This document shows positions 42,448-54,854 of a stretch of DNA of 64,000 nucleotides, piece by piece; the stretch's first letter is position 1; each line of letters starts with the position of its first letter. The position numbers and the translations under genes were made by a program. The stretch comes from Diadema setosum (lineage: Eukaryota; Echinodermata; Echinoidea; Diadematoida; Diadematidae), in contig CM067072.1 in assembly GCA_033980235.1 (NCBI GenBank), forward strand, positions 14,066,871 to 14,130,870, read 5' to 3'. The notes under the pieces were generated by a model. The model made no database searches, had not been told where the DNA came from, and saw only the letters and a list, made by a program, of their open reading frames with translations.

Positions 42448-44690
42448 TCTGTCATGGACATGTCCGGCTGATGTTTCGAAGGGTACCAATGCGACAGGAA
42501 TGCCAAACAGAGCACCCCACTTGTGTCAGCACATGTATCACACAGATATGAATCACTGGAGTACGTGTTTGCCTCTCTCGCTGCAGTTTAACAAAACAAA
42601 CTCATTTTTCACTGGAGATACAGAAGCAAGGAATCGCGTGAGCGAGGGTGTTAGCACACGCAAACTTCTCTCCCTTTGCAAACAGAGGTATAGAATGCTT
42701 TGCACGCAGGGGTGGGTGGATATGGCACCTGTTGTGCGTGCGATGCAATGATGAGTCACAGTTAGACAGACAGACGGACAACTGCCAAACCGCCGAAGTG
42801 TCTGTACAGAACAGTCTCTCTTTTTCTGATGTCTCTTTTAGCATGACACAATCTGGGGCATTGATTAGCATCACGACCCTTGGAATCATCCACAAAGAAC
42901 GATCATACTCCCTACTAGACCAGATGAAAAAAAAAAAAAGTTTTTTTTTTCACTATCTCATCTTTTCTGAGCTCAATTTGTTAGGGAATATCATAAAGAC
43001 AGCTCCCGTGAGGCTGAAAATCCCTTGGGGAAGAACCTACGTGTACATTCACATCACTGGAAAATACTCCGCCACCTACGTAAAACTCGCGCACACAAGC
43101 AAAGCAGTATGGTTTTGATTCCGTAAATGCCATCTATACGTACAAACACACAGATACTAAAGTCGAAAATTCTCTCGTCATCTTCTGCTTTTTCGTCTCA
43201 ACACTGAATGCGTCCCATTATGATGCTCTCCTCTCGGTCCTGATGAGTTTGCGAAGGCATCTCGCCAAAGATCAAGTGGATATTACAACTTCAAATGCTT
43301 ATTTCTTCCTCAAGATCTGTATGAGGACGGTTTTGCAATGCATCCCGAGGGTCAGACGAGAGGCAGGTATATTGATAGCATTAGTCGATGAAGGACACGA
43401 CAGAAAACAACTTTTCCTTTGCGGCGAATTTTTAATCACGGGTGAACAATGCAGAAAGATGTATTTGCAGAGATCGCTTTCCTCCTCCGCTATCAAATGA
43501 AACACGCGATCAAGTAGCGTTTGACATTTTCTCCAAATGATGGAGTGCAGAATTAGCAGGAGGGATCAAGTACTTCAGTGGGCTAGTCCGTCCAGAGAGA
43601 GTAAAATTGAAATTGTATCTGAGTTGGGGACGGCATTGAGTTGAAAAATTAAATTGCATCTCCCATTTCATAAAGAGGTTTCTCTTTCATCTCCATAGGT
43701 GAATTTCTTTGGGGGATCTTGGTCGAGAGATACGAGACCATTGTCAAAGGAGCCGAGTGAATACTTTTCGTCGAAATCGGAGAGCAAACAGCATAGACGG
43801 TAGACAACAAGTTCCATTCATTCCACATTTGTCCCCCAGTCATAGCACCGTTTCTGCCTACTTCTTTTGATTAGTTTTGTTCTTTTTTTCCCATTTACAA
43901 GACAGAACAAATAAAGACAAAAAGACAGAAAAACAGAACAGGAAAAATAGGACAGACACATCACGAAATTAAAACCGGAGTTTATACTGAAGTCCTGCTT
44001 CGGCTGATCTCTGCGTCAAGATGCGATGGCACCACAGACGGAGAGATAGAGAGTCCTACCATTCCCTTAATGAGTCTCGGATGAAGGAACCAAAACACTG
44101 GTGAGGAGGAGCTGGTGGATCAAAGAAGAGAGATAGCGTGGCAGAAACCGCACTCGCAAACAGGAGTTATCGGTTTTGGCATCTTGATGCGACAATCGAT
44201 TTATTTGCTGCCGTTCACTCAAGTTAGAAGAGAGAGAGAAAAAAAAAAACTTTGATGGCAAATGGAGGGCTTTGTCTGTGTAATGACAGATGATCCCAGG
44301 CACCCAAGTATGTGGACCTAGTGTGGCCAGTTGCATTATGGGATTTGTTATAAATAGACATACGACTCGGAACAAAACTCCAGAAGACATGAGAATTAGT
44401 GAGATGGGAAAAATAAGACAAAATAAGAGGGAGATTGTGTTTCTCACATGTAGATTTTATGCCACATGCACTTCTTTTATCAAATGCTTTTAGGGTAAAA
44501 TAAAGATAGAAGACAAGTGTGAGAAGTTGAACTTGGCATTATGACATCTGATGTATGAAATGTCAAGAGGACTGGACAGAGAAATATATATTTACGCAGG
44601 GAGAACGAGATACCGACAGATAGAAGGATAAATACAGCAAGAAGGAAATTGAGAAGGGGAAAGTTGTAGAGATTGAACGAAAGGTTGATT

Positions 44691-44925
44691 CATACCTGCC
44701 AACATTTCAAGATGAAATATCTTACTCATGAATTGCAAAAATCTTATTTTCTATGCAAACTGAAGTTAAAAATCTTACTTTCGGTCAAATCTTCAGAAAA
44801 TACACATGAAATGTATATCTAAATATTTTTAAAAAATCTGATATCTCTGACAGGCAATCTGATTTTGCTATTTTTAACGTAAAAAATCTGACTGAATCTG
44901 ATAAAATCTTATTAGTTGGCAAGTA
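44691..44925. mobile_element. hAT-like MITE, 235 bp, with perfect 8-bp target duplication
   Basis: The ends are CATACCTGCCAAC and GTTGGCAAGTA (inverted, one mismatch and a 2-nt offset). The flanks GGTTGATT at 44683-44690 and 44926-44933 are identical 8-mers, the duplication length of hAT elements. The interior repeats AATCTTA and AATCTGA motifs. Non-coding. Confidence 0.8.
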
Positions 44926-45009
44926 GGTTGATTTACTTTTAGAGAGGTATGCAGTATTTGGAGGTTAAATGTTGGGGAGAGAAAGAGAAAGAGGATAAAA
45001 TCACAGTAA

Positions 45010-45379
45010 TACCCCTTTCATAAACTCAATAATGCGGATAATATCCGCAACATTTGGTCGTAAAATCGGAGGGGGGATAGAATAATGCGCATTATTTCGA
45101 CCCTTCTATTATCCGCATAATAGCAGCGTCGGGACCAGATTTTGAGTTTATGAACGCAAACCCAAATAATGCGGATAATTGCCAGGGTGCGGTCAAACGT
45201 CACCTGTCTTTCCCGCAGAAGGGGGGTGTGCAGTCACCATGACGATTATCCGCCTTTTTCAGGACGGGCGCTCGTAAAAATAATGCGGATTACTTTCAGA
45301 GTTTGTGAACGCATTTTTTATTGAATTATCCGCATTACTCTTATGCGGATAATAGGAGGATGAGTTTATGAAAGGGGTA
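45010..45379. mobile_element. PIF/Harbinger-like MITE, 370 bp, TAA duplication, 19-bp perfect inverted ends
   Basis: TACCCCTTTCATAAACTCA at 45010-45028 is exactly inverted at 45361-45379, and TAA lies directly outside both ends (45007-45009 and 45380-45382). A 3-bp TAA duplication suggests PIF/Harbinger. The interior carries at least seven AATGCGGAT or ATCCGCATT boxes in both orientations, likely subterminal transposase-binding repeats. Non-coding. Confidence 0.85.
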
Positions 45380-48300
45380 TAAGAGATGCCTGAATGAGGA
45401 CTCTAGTGTCTCTGATATAGAAAAGGCCATCATAAATAGTCCAAACTTTATTGCAGGGCGTAACAGTTCTGGGCACTGTTTTGGCATCTCACCATGACAG
45501 AACATGTAAACAAGAGAGCATGCATGGCCCCCGGGAAGGGGGCAGAGAGGAGCACCCAGGACGATGACGGCGACGCTCCAGAGTAAATCTTCCAGGAAGA
45601 GAGAAAAGAGGAGATGAGGAAGAAAGAGACGCAGTCACTGTCATTCCTACTCATCCATCCTCACAGCACGCATCAATCACAGATGCGGGGAGGGAAGAGA
45701 CATGAAAATTGTAATTGGCTGTAAATCATGGGCGGTAAATGAGGCAGAGAGGTGGTGCAGAGGGACAGACAATGGAGGATGATTCCACGCCCGCCGCTGA
45801 GAGGACAAGGTTAGGGAGACAGCCTTGCTGGGCCATTGCCCACATTCTCCCCCTGCGGACCAATTAATACTCACACAAGGGCAAAAAGAATTGTCCGTGG
45901 ACATGCCTCCGCAGTAGAATCATTTGGAAGAAATTCGAGCTGGTACAGATTGGCAATTACTGAAAGCAAAGCGATCACAGGAGCAGCATCTATGTTTCCA
46001 CATAAATGGCCTGGCTTCCCAGACCACAGATTTACGACATTATTCAATACCCCTAAAATTCATGAATACAAATTTTGTAATATCCACTCTGGTGACATTG
46101 CTGGTAACAACATTTCGAACTCGAATGACATCTTCTTGAAGGTTCATGAGAAAGATCATTAGTGAAACCCCTTTGTGAGTTACAAATAAAAATCCAATCG
46201 CTATGAAATTTGATTTAAGAATGTTGTCTGTAATCAGTTTTGTTGCCGCGATCTTGCAAGCAGCACTATAAATCATTTTCATCCTCTTCTTTTGATTGAT
46301 CATGAAACAAAAATAAACTTTAACCACATATTCCCTTTCTCCTCACTATTGGGGGGTTCCCTAAAATACGTAACATGAATCAATCTCTTTCTACACCTCT
46401 AGATGCTGTTCCCACTACAGTTACAATCCACTGAATGACAGGGAAACTTGAATTGTTATTTTAAAAAAAAAATGCTTCTTTTCTTGACACAAAGATAGCC
46501 TCATTATTTCTTCATACTAGAGAAACAAGTTCAACTAGGTGCCAACACTTCCTATTCCACCAACCTTTTAAAACTTTGGGGAAAAAGACGCTGGGTAACT
46601 TTTGCACAGGAAATGACTGCAAGAAAAACCAGATACAATTTGGGCAGCCACCTGCTCTGCAGAATAAAAGCTGTAAATGTGTTCAAGTTTGAGAAGAATG
46701 ACTTTTTTTTTATAACCACCTAACTTCTTCATACTCATGAGAAATCCAAGACTTTGAGGCATCCATTATTCCTAATGCAATGGTTAATCTGCTGACCAAA
46801 GATGTTGCCTCAACACACAAGATGTGACTCCACAAGCAAAGGTAAAATGGCTAAAACACAAAACAAAGCTGAGCATGTGAAAAAAAAACAAACAGTATTG
46901 CCAATCAGTTTCCCACACAGCAGAGACATACAAGGTGACTGCACATTCACCTCTTAGTCAATTACACTGACACAGCAACTGAAATTTCCCAAGTGAAAGC
47001 AATGATCTGTAAAATGTGAACCGTGTCATCCTACCAAGCAGCCAATTACCAAAGGATGGCTTCCAAACAGGGACCTGCACAGATGAGTTCAGGCCGATAA
47101 GATACCAATACATGAAATCCTCTGCAAGTAAAATCCTCCTCAACCGATGGAATGAACACCAAAAACGGAATCGATCGTATTCTCCGATTCGAGATGAAGA
47201 GCGGACTCCCTCCCTCTCCTTCGAGGATAAGTCGGAGGAAGATCAGTTGAGAAAACAATGAATTTTGATGACGACGGTGGCGGGAGACGTATTGCGCCGT
47301 CGATGCCTCAGATTCTGTTCCTTGTGATGTCTGTGACCTTTCTAATGCCGACCGGAGCCTCATGCTTGGATACACAGCGCCATCCAATCAATAATTCACA
47401 CGCAAAAAGGTGTGACATCTGTTGGTAAGGGATGACCCCATCAGGTCACTTCTTAGTCTCCAGCCACAAACTCTTGTCTCGAAATCCCTGCAAGCCTCGC
47501 TCGTAGTTGCGACAAAGTCCAGAGGGCTGAAATCCATGTCACACCAACTGCACTCCCATCCAAGCCCTATTTTGTCGTGAGCTGACAAATCAGTACAAAT
47601 CGTGGCATTACTTACATCTAATTCATATAACTGCAAATCTAACTCTGGTCACAAAAGTCTTGATCAAGAACACACGATGGAAGAATTTGAGACTGTTCCG
47701 CCTCCTGCATATGCATATATCGAAACCAACAGAGGCCGAGGGTGAATTCAGGCGTGAATGCGCGAGATGTTGAGCAGCTAAAAGGGGAGATTAATTCCTT
47801 TCACTGATCCTCACACCCTCCCCCTCGCTTCTTCCTCATCACGTGTGTCTTATTGCGAGCAAAAATCTTCTTCCAGAGAGCAAAAGAGGGTATGCATGGA
47901 TGATGAGAATCTCTCAAAGGTGAAGTATGGAGACGACATTTGCAGCTTGTGCCGGCTGGAGGCATCATAACCCTCCTAATGGACAAGTGCCGATGTATTC
48001 CCCTCCATTCACGACCGACCACCTTCATGAAGAGGTATATAGGGCTAGTAGCAAAGGATAAGGACCTTCTCAAATGGCAGGCTGAAATATAATCTGATTA
48101 CAAAAACAAAATGCTTGTGCAATGAAAAAAAAAAAAAAACCAATACATTTTTCTCTTCTTGGCAAACAGAAAAACAAAAAATCACAACTGAGATAAAAAG
48201 GGATTATTTTTCCATAGACGCCAAATAAATGTTCCATTTTCTAACTGGAGAGAAATAGAAATCAAAATGCTTTCATACAAAATGGGAGAACAACGTTTAT

Positions 48301-51147
48301 ATCCCCTTTCGCGTATTTCCCTACTACTTTGCTTCATTGATGTTAGAATTTGACTCATATATGATATATGTGTGCATACACAGGAAGCCCAGATCTGAGT
48401 GACAACTTACATTTTGAATCATCGGAAATCAAAGCTAATAACTCGCGTATCCAGAGGGTTCAGAATACAACACAAGCAATAGGAAACTCCAAAGCACAGA
48501 AATCCAAACCTCACCAATTACTGAGCACATGATATATTTCCCATTTGTTTGTCTCTGTCATGATGTGTTCAGACAAATCACTCCTGGTGAACATTATAGC
48601 ACTGCTGTAAATTATCTGTAATGTACACAATATTTCTCATTCAGAATACAATACTAACTAGAGAAGCACTCTGAGAGCGCAAAACCTCTGTCAAGCAGCT
48701 CCATCCAAGTTTTGCTCACTTTAACAAAACAGTTCTTCTAACTTTAACAAAACAGTTCTTGAGCAGTTAATATACACATGTAAATTGAGAGTTGTTTATG
48801 TCATCACCTCTCAATTTGCTCTATATAGTTTTTACAGAAAATCTCCAAGTGTCAAGTATCTCATTCAAATACAATTATGACCCCTTCTCAAATCCTAATA
48901 TATCTGACTGATCAATATTTTGAAATTATTAAGCCATAAATAACATTATATTCTACCTTTTTTTTTTCAGAAGAACTGAATTGTCATAATTTCTTTGTAC
49001 ACAATCGATGGAAACTTGGGAGATGACATTATCAGCTGACCACTTGCATATTCATATCAACTATCTGAGAACTGTTTTGCAAAAATGAGCAAAGCTTTAA
49101 AATTTAATGACTTTCTCATCACTTTCAATTTGATTTTGAGCAAACAAATTTGAATGTTTTGCTTGTAAGATTTCATTCTTTTCTTTTAGGTGTAACTTTT
49201 ATCTTGCCTGGAACTACAGCACTTAAAACATTGCTGCAGTCTGAAAGAAGCTCTTCATGTGTAATTGCTTTGATAAATATCCCTCACACTCAGAAGTACA
49301 TCTTGTTCTAATCTGGCTTAACTGCAAGTTTCTTCTTCAAGAATATGTTCCCCTCTTATAAGACTTAAGATATGTGGGAGAGAGTGTAATCTTCATAAGA
49401 AGAAAATGCTAAATACTCCCACACAAGCACACCACGACCTATTAACCCAGCTCTGCAAGTGGGCAATTAAACAGTTTGACCAATGCTGTGGTGCTTCAAT
49501 ATAACACCTCATCTCAATCAACGATAACAGATGGATGTAGCTGGATGGTAACCATGGCAACTAACCTCAGTATGGAATACTCACATGGAACACACGGAAT
49601 ACGCTGAAATAAGCACCACTGCATACATACTCTATTTAGAATGTAGATCACATGATATATTGAAAAAAAGAAAATCCAGAAAATGTGTCCATGACAACAC
49701 AGATAGTGGTTTCTAGACCAGAATTGGAGAGATCTCTGATCTAGCCTATAAGAGCAATAGACAATGAATTCTCCTCAAAATGTTTGGCTGTTATTGCCTT
49801 TTGACTCTGAACTGCAACTCTACTCCATCTACCACTATTGTGTGACTGCATGGCTGTAAACAAAGAAACTGTGTGACTGTCAACAAAGAAACTTCTGGTA
49901 AAATGAGCTAATTCAAGCCCCGCAATCCAAGCTAATATAACATCTTGGTTTCTCTCAACATGAAGTCGAAGGAGACGATCAAAAAGGATAATACAGAGTG
50001 GCACATTGAAAATGTACCTGCAACAAAGTTGACTGCAACAACCTCACAACAGAATGAAGAGATCAACTGCAGAACAACAAGTTCTCTTGTCATCGACACA
50101 AGTCTATTTCTCGAGAGAAAAACGAATCCAAATCATCTACATATCACTGGAAAAATGCCAGAATTCCGGGCTTAATATGGTCAGATGGAATTCCAACGTA
50201 TCTCCGAGGTGGGCAGAAATCAACAGGCAAGACGCTGAGAAATCGAGAGATTCACAGGATTCCGAGCTGGCTGTAAGAAGATAGCCACTACTTACACACA
50301 TAGATCGCCGGCGAGAAACCTCGAGCGTTCAGAAACATTCAGAGCAGCTGACTGCTAATTGACAGGAATACACAAGAGCGCTGGCTGGCTGGCCGCGGTA
50401 TTGTAACAAAATATGGACGAGAGAGTCCCCACTGGAGGGGAATAGAGATGATGCTCACACAGCAAGAGAGAATATCGTTATGCTCGAGTCAAGGCTCCGG
50501 TCGGCGTTTACTCAAGAATTCACAGCATGGTGGCGCAAAATGCCACGGATTACTGTCTTGTACCTCTCACGTCCTCAAGAAATCTTTGCCTCAGCTGACC
50601 ACTGCTGCGGAATTCCTGAGTCATGCTACCTCTGTCATAGCGACGGAAAAAAAAAAAAATTGCCTGGCTGAATTCAAAACATTCTTCTGTACGCAAACGC
50701 ACACAACAAAGCTAACAAGCACTACAAAAATTCTTTACTCACAGAGTACAAAGTTTGTAAACAAATCCCCCGCACTTGCTACTTGAGCCAACTTGTGGCT
50801 TCCATGTCACTCAAAACAGGATCTGACAGATATTTGCCCTACCCATCCTTCAAGAGTTTCCTGCCTGCCATGAACTTTTCACAAAACTTGATCGGTCCTG
50901 TAATTGTGCTCCAATTATAAGTAAATACTACTACGTTCAAATCTCAAGATGTCAGCTCACCCACTGTTTGCGAAATTCCCAAACTGATGACATTCATACA
51001 AAGAAATGTTCAGTATACTTGTATCTGTAACAAACTGTTCCACTTTTCTTTACCCCTCTTCTACTTACAAGATAGGCCTATTTCTCTCCTTGTTCTGAAA
51101 CATGGAAGCCAGAGAACTCAATGTGAGGAATTTGTGGAAAAGACTCT

Positions 51148-51251
51148 TTGAGGACAGGCAAGTTTGGCTTGAGGGCTGTAATCCACAATGAGTATGCTTG
51201 TGAAGTTTGCATTTCTTTCAGCAATGGCGAACACTTATTCTGTGGTCACAC
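51148..51251. repeat. 104-bp direct repeat, left copy
   Basis: Identical to 51820-51923 at 102 of 104 positions (differences in TCCACAATG/TCCCCAATG and GGCGAACAC/GGCTAACAC). It abuts the inverted-repeat element 51252-51819 exactly. Confidence 0.95.
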
Positions 51252-51819
51252 AAGGGCTTTTTACACTTGTAAATTTTTGCTTAGTCCCGTACTAACGGGG
51301 GGGGGGGGGGGGGGGGGGGGCTAAGGGGGTGGGGGCTTAGCCCCACCGTTGGTACGGGACTATCCTTAGCCCACTTTCTGTTTACACTCGTTTTTGTCAA
51401 AGTGGGCTAGCCCCACTGATAATCCTGTACTATCTGGCCCTGCAAAATAGCAGGGTTAGCACCGCAATTGCGGTGCCAAGCAAGTGAGTGTAAACAGAAC
51501 GAAAAAATAATCCGGGGCTAAGCGACGGAGACGAAGTCCGACCCCCACTGACCAATCAGAAACGAGGTAATCAAGTGCAGCCGGTGCGTGCCTGTACGTG
51601 TACAGTGCACAGCGTAATCATGAATATTCATATGGTTTGGAAAGTCCGGGGCTAAGAAATACGAGTGTAAAAAGGTCAGTTTTCTCCTTAGCCCCGGACA
51701 AGAGATAGTACGGGACTTATTGGCCAGTGTAAAAAGCTGAAAAAAATTGGTACGGGACTAACGATAGTCCTGGGTCAGAGAAAGTCCGGGGTTAAGAAAC
51801 ACAAGTGTAAAAAGCCCTT
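51252..51819. mobile_element. Inverted-repeat element (568 bp) with a 24-base G run
   Basis: The ends AAGGGCTTTTTACACTTGT (51252-51270) and its exact complement (51801-51819) form a 19-bp perfect terminal inverted repeat. The interior repeats TAGTCCCGTAC and GTCCGGGGCTAAG-type motifs in both orientations and holds a G run at 51297-51320. Non-coding. Superfamily unclear because no short target duplication is visible; instead 104-bp copies flank it. Confidence 0.85.
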
Positions 51820-51923
51820 TTGAGGACAGGCAAGTTTGGCTTGAGGGCTGTAATCCCCAATGAGTATGCTTGTGAAGTTTGCATTTCTTTCAGCAATGGC
51901 TAACACTTATTCTGTGGTCACAC
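51820..51923. repeat. 104-bp direct repeat, right copy
   Basis: See the left copy at 51148-51251. The sequence beyond 51924 is unique, as is the sequence before 51147. Confidence 0.95.
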
Positions 51924-52580
51924 AGTGTTTGACAACAAAGGTTGGGAAACAATGCAGGAACATTCTCTTTTTTTATTCATTTTTTTTTCTCTCTCCCATG
52001 TCAAAGTTTCTCTGCATCGGCCATCATGCTGGCAAAAATGTTCGAAGTTTACCTTCAAGAACTTTTCTCATTGGTTAACAACAGCAAGCAATTTCAAACT
52101 TCTTCACCTTTCAGTTATCTCAAAGTTTGGGTCACTGGTGCAACAATGAAGGAAGTCTGCATCATCTGACAGCTTTTCATTGTAACATAAAACATTTATT
52201 GCACACACGTACATATACATCACAAGCAGCATGCTCTTTGGAGGCAACACTGTAAACAGGCCATTAACTAGTCATGTGACAAACTTTGTAAAGTTTCAGT
52301 TGCGAGCTTTTCGACCGCACAAACCTCATAAAAATTTGCAGGAGTTTGGGAAATTTCCCTGGTTTAAATATGAAAGTTTTGCAAGAAGTTTTGTGATAAG
52401 TCTTCAGGAAATTTGTGGTCACAATGGCAAAACTTTGAGAACTTAAGTTCAAGCAGTTTTGACAGTGTGACCGCACCCTTTTGTGATGCAAACATAAAAT
52501 GGGAATAGGGTAATATATAGATTGGGGGAAAGCAGCTCTTGGATGTTGGATGCACCCAACCCCTGCTGAGGAGTTGAACA

Positions 52581-52615
52581 AAGGGTGGGGGGGGGGGATG
52601 GGGTGGGGGGGGGGG
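52581..52615. repeat. Interrupted poly-G tract
   Basis: Two G runs separated by ATGGGGT. Confidence 0.9.
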
Positions 52616-53063
52616 CTGCATACACACTACATTTCTAACATCTCCCTGAAATGACACACCCCGCAACAGTAATCAACATTATCATTTCATGCGGCGGTGA
52701 ATGGATAACAGTGGAATGTATGAAATGCTAAGGTTAACAAGTTACTGAGCAATCCAATTGAAAAACATGTCTGCACATTTTTTACTGTGGCATCAAAATA
52801 ATCTTGTGCTGAGACGAGATTGCAGCTGCACTAGTTGGAATGCATACTGTACATCCCAATCTCCTTCAGCAGATGTGCCCAGTTATGTGGCGAGTGACAT
52901 TCATTATCCTTGATATTGAGATGTTAACGAGCCAATGGATGCATGCAGACAGTATGTCTGCTAAACTGCCTTAAGGCATATATTGGTGAACGCAGTGTAG
53001 ATAGGATTCAGCTGCCTGCGTATTTTGTCACACAGAAGATGCACAACCCAGTAAAGCTATCTT

Positions 53064-53552
53064 TGGCTGCGTTTATCTAAAAAATTTCTGAGGCAGAATC
53101 ACGATTCTAAACGCGTTTGAGGCATTTCCAGGGGTTAGATAAACGCAACCGTGTTTTCAAACGCATTTAGAAACGCCGTTTTGAAACGCCTTTCAAAGGG
53201 CATTTTGAAACACGTTTGAGACCACGATCGACGTTCTGTGAGTAGATAAACGCAATGCCGTTTTGAAACGCGTTTATATCTCAAGGTCAAATTCCAGATG
53301 TTTCCGGTTGTGTTCTCTGCCTATTATTTGTGTGTGACTGATAAGGCTTGTTTGGTGGTATGCAGTTGACCTTTGCTTCCCGGGTCAAATGGCACAAAGC
53401 AGCTGCGCAGTGACACCACTTGAATCGCGATTGTAGGATGGTTAGATAATCGGCGGCACCCGGAGAATCGCGTTTCAAACCACGTTTGCAAACACCATTC
53501 CAAACGCGTTTAGAAACGTGATTCTCTCTCTCAAGTTAGATAAACGCAGCCA
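53064..53552. mobile_element. Inverted-repeat element (489 bp) with AAACGCGTTT boxes
   Basis: TGGCTGCGTTTATCTAA at 53064-53080 is exactly inverted at 53536-53552 (17 bp). The interior has many AAACGCGTTT- or AAACGCCG-type boxes, and GATAAACGCA is repeated internally. No target duplication is evident at these borders. Non-coding. Confidence 0.7.
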
Positions 53553-54251
53553 TACACATATTCTATAAGTTGTTTTTCTTTTTTCTTTCTGAAGGCATCA
53601 TCACATCTTCATGTCTAGTTGATGTAAGCATAAGGATGTACTCATGCAAGCTAATCATGCTGTCCCACCTAAGTTGAGTGCAACTTTTTGTGATTTGAAT
53701 GTTAGCCATATCACAGCATTCATCATGTACACTTTAATACATTTTTTTTTTTTTTTGATAAGCAGCATTTTACAAGCCTTCCTTTTCACAACTTTCTCTC
53801 TGTTAGCATTTAGCACTCACAGTTTTAAAAGCATTTGGAATTTAAAGAGCATGAAGAGAAGGAGCCAAGGGCATTAGCATAAAGGATGTAGTAATGTTCA
53901 AGTTTCAAGTAAGGCTCACCCTGATTTACTAAACATAAGTACTTTGGGAAGACCTACATGTACAAGGTTTATCAATTGTACCGCTGTGGCAAATTTTTTG
54001 ACAGCTGAAAAATCTGGCCAAACATCCATGGTCTGTCACATTTGCCCAACCCATCTCTCTCCCAATTGTCTTAAATCCATCTCATTTTGTTCATGCTGAA
54101 CTGAAACTTGACTGATGTGGCTGCCCAGAATAATTATAATTGTAAAACCTGATGCTATAATCTGTATCAAGGCATCCCCATGGAGATTGGAGAATCAGAA
54201 TATACTAACAGATTATTTAATAAATCTCAAGTATAATAATATTAATATCAA

Positions 54252-54286
<35 letters not shown>

Positions 54287-54357
54287 ATGATAATAATAGT
54301 AATAACAACAACAGTAATAATAATAATGATCATAATAATAATAATAATAATAAATGA
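54252..54357. repeat. (ACT)n then (AAT)n compound microsatellite
   Basis: ACT repeats at 54252-54286 followed by AAT/AAC repeats to 54357. The low-complexity Asn/Thr frame over it is not a gene. Confidence 0.95.
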
Positions 54358-54604
54358 TGATAATGTAATAATAAACAGACTCTTATAAAGCACTCATTCT
54401 ACCTAAAAAGGTACTCATGGCGCTGCAGAACAGAGTACATATGTATCACGTTACAACAGAGTATCAGAGAAGATAATAAGAACAATAAACAATAATCACC
54501 ATTCTTATTTATCAGTTCAAATGACGGAACACACTCACTTATGTTTTTATGCTGATGCTGTCAGTATCAGAGTTTCATGCATTAACATCCTTTGTTTAAA
54601 CAAG

Positions 54605-54854
54605 TAATGATGATAATGATAGTAGTACGGTCTTCTTTCTCCAAGGTAGTAGCCTCTTCAGTGTTACAACTGTTCTACCACAGAACCCTGCCATTATTAT
54701 TACCCTAGCATTGCCAGGTACCCATTTATACACCTGGGTCGAGAGGGACATAGTGAGTAAAAACATGTCGTCCAAGGACACAAGCACTGGGCGGGAATCG
54801 AACTCGGGTCCTCCGTTTCGGAGTCAGGAGTCTTATCCACTATGCCACACAGCC
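54605..54854 (-). mobile_element. tRNA-derived SINE
   Basis: Read on the minus strand from 54854, the head GGCTGTGTGGCATAGTGG has a good box A (TGGCATAGTGG) and, some 45 nt on, GAGTTCGATTCC is a good box B. The anticodon loop CTCCGAA would carry CCG (Arg), but the 3' side does not pair with the GGCTGTG acceptor strand, so it is not a functional tRNA. The body contains GACCCAGGTGTATAAATGGG and ends near 54605 in TAATGATGA-type repeats. Confidence 0.8.

Noticed and set aside
43230..43260. CTGATGAG, the start of a hammerhead ribozyme core
   Set aside because: No following stem II and GAAA segment at the right distance on that strand.
54115..54357. Plus-strand 80-codon frame with Asn/Thr runs
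   Set aside because: Translation of an ACT/AAT microsatellite.
54780..54854. Possible functional tRNA-Arg
   Set aside because: The acceptor stem does not pair and the sequence continues into a SINE body.
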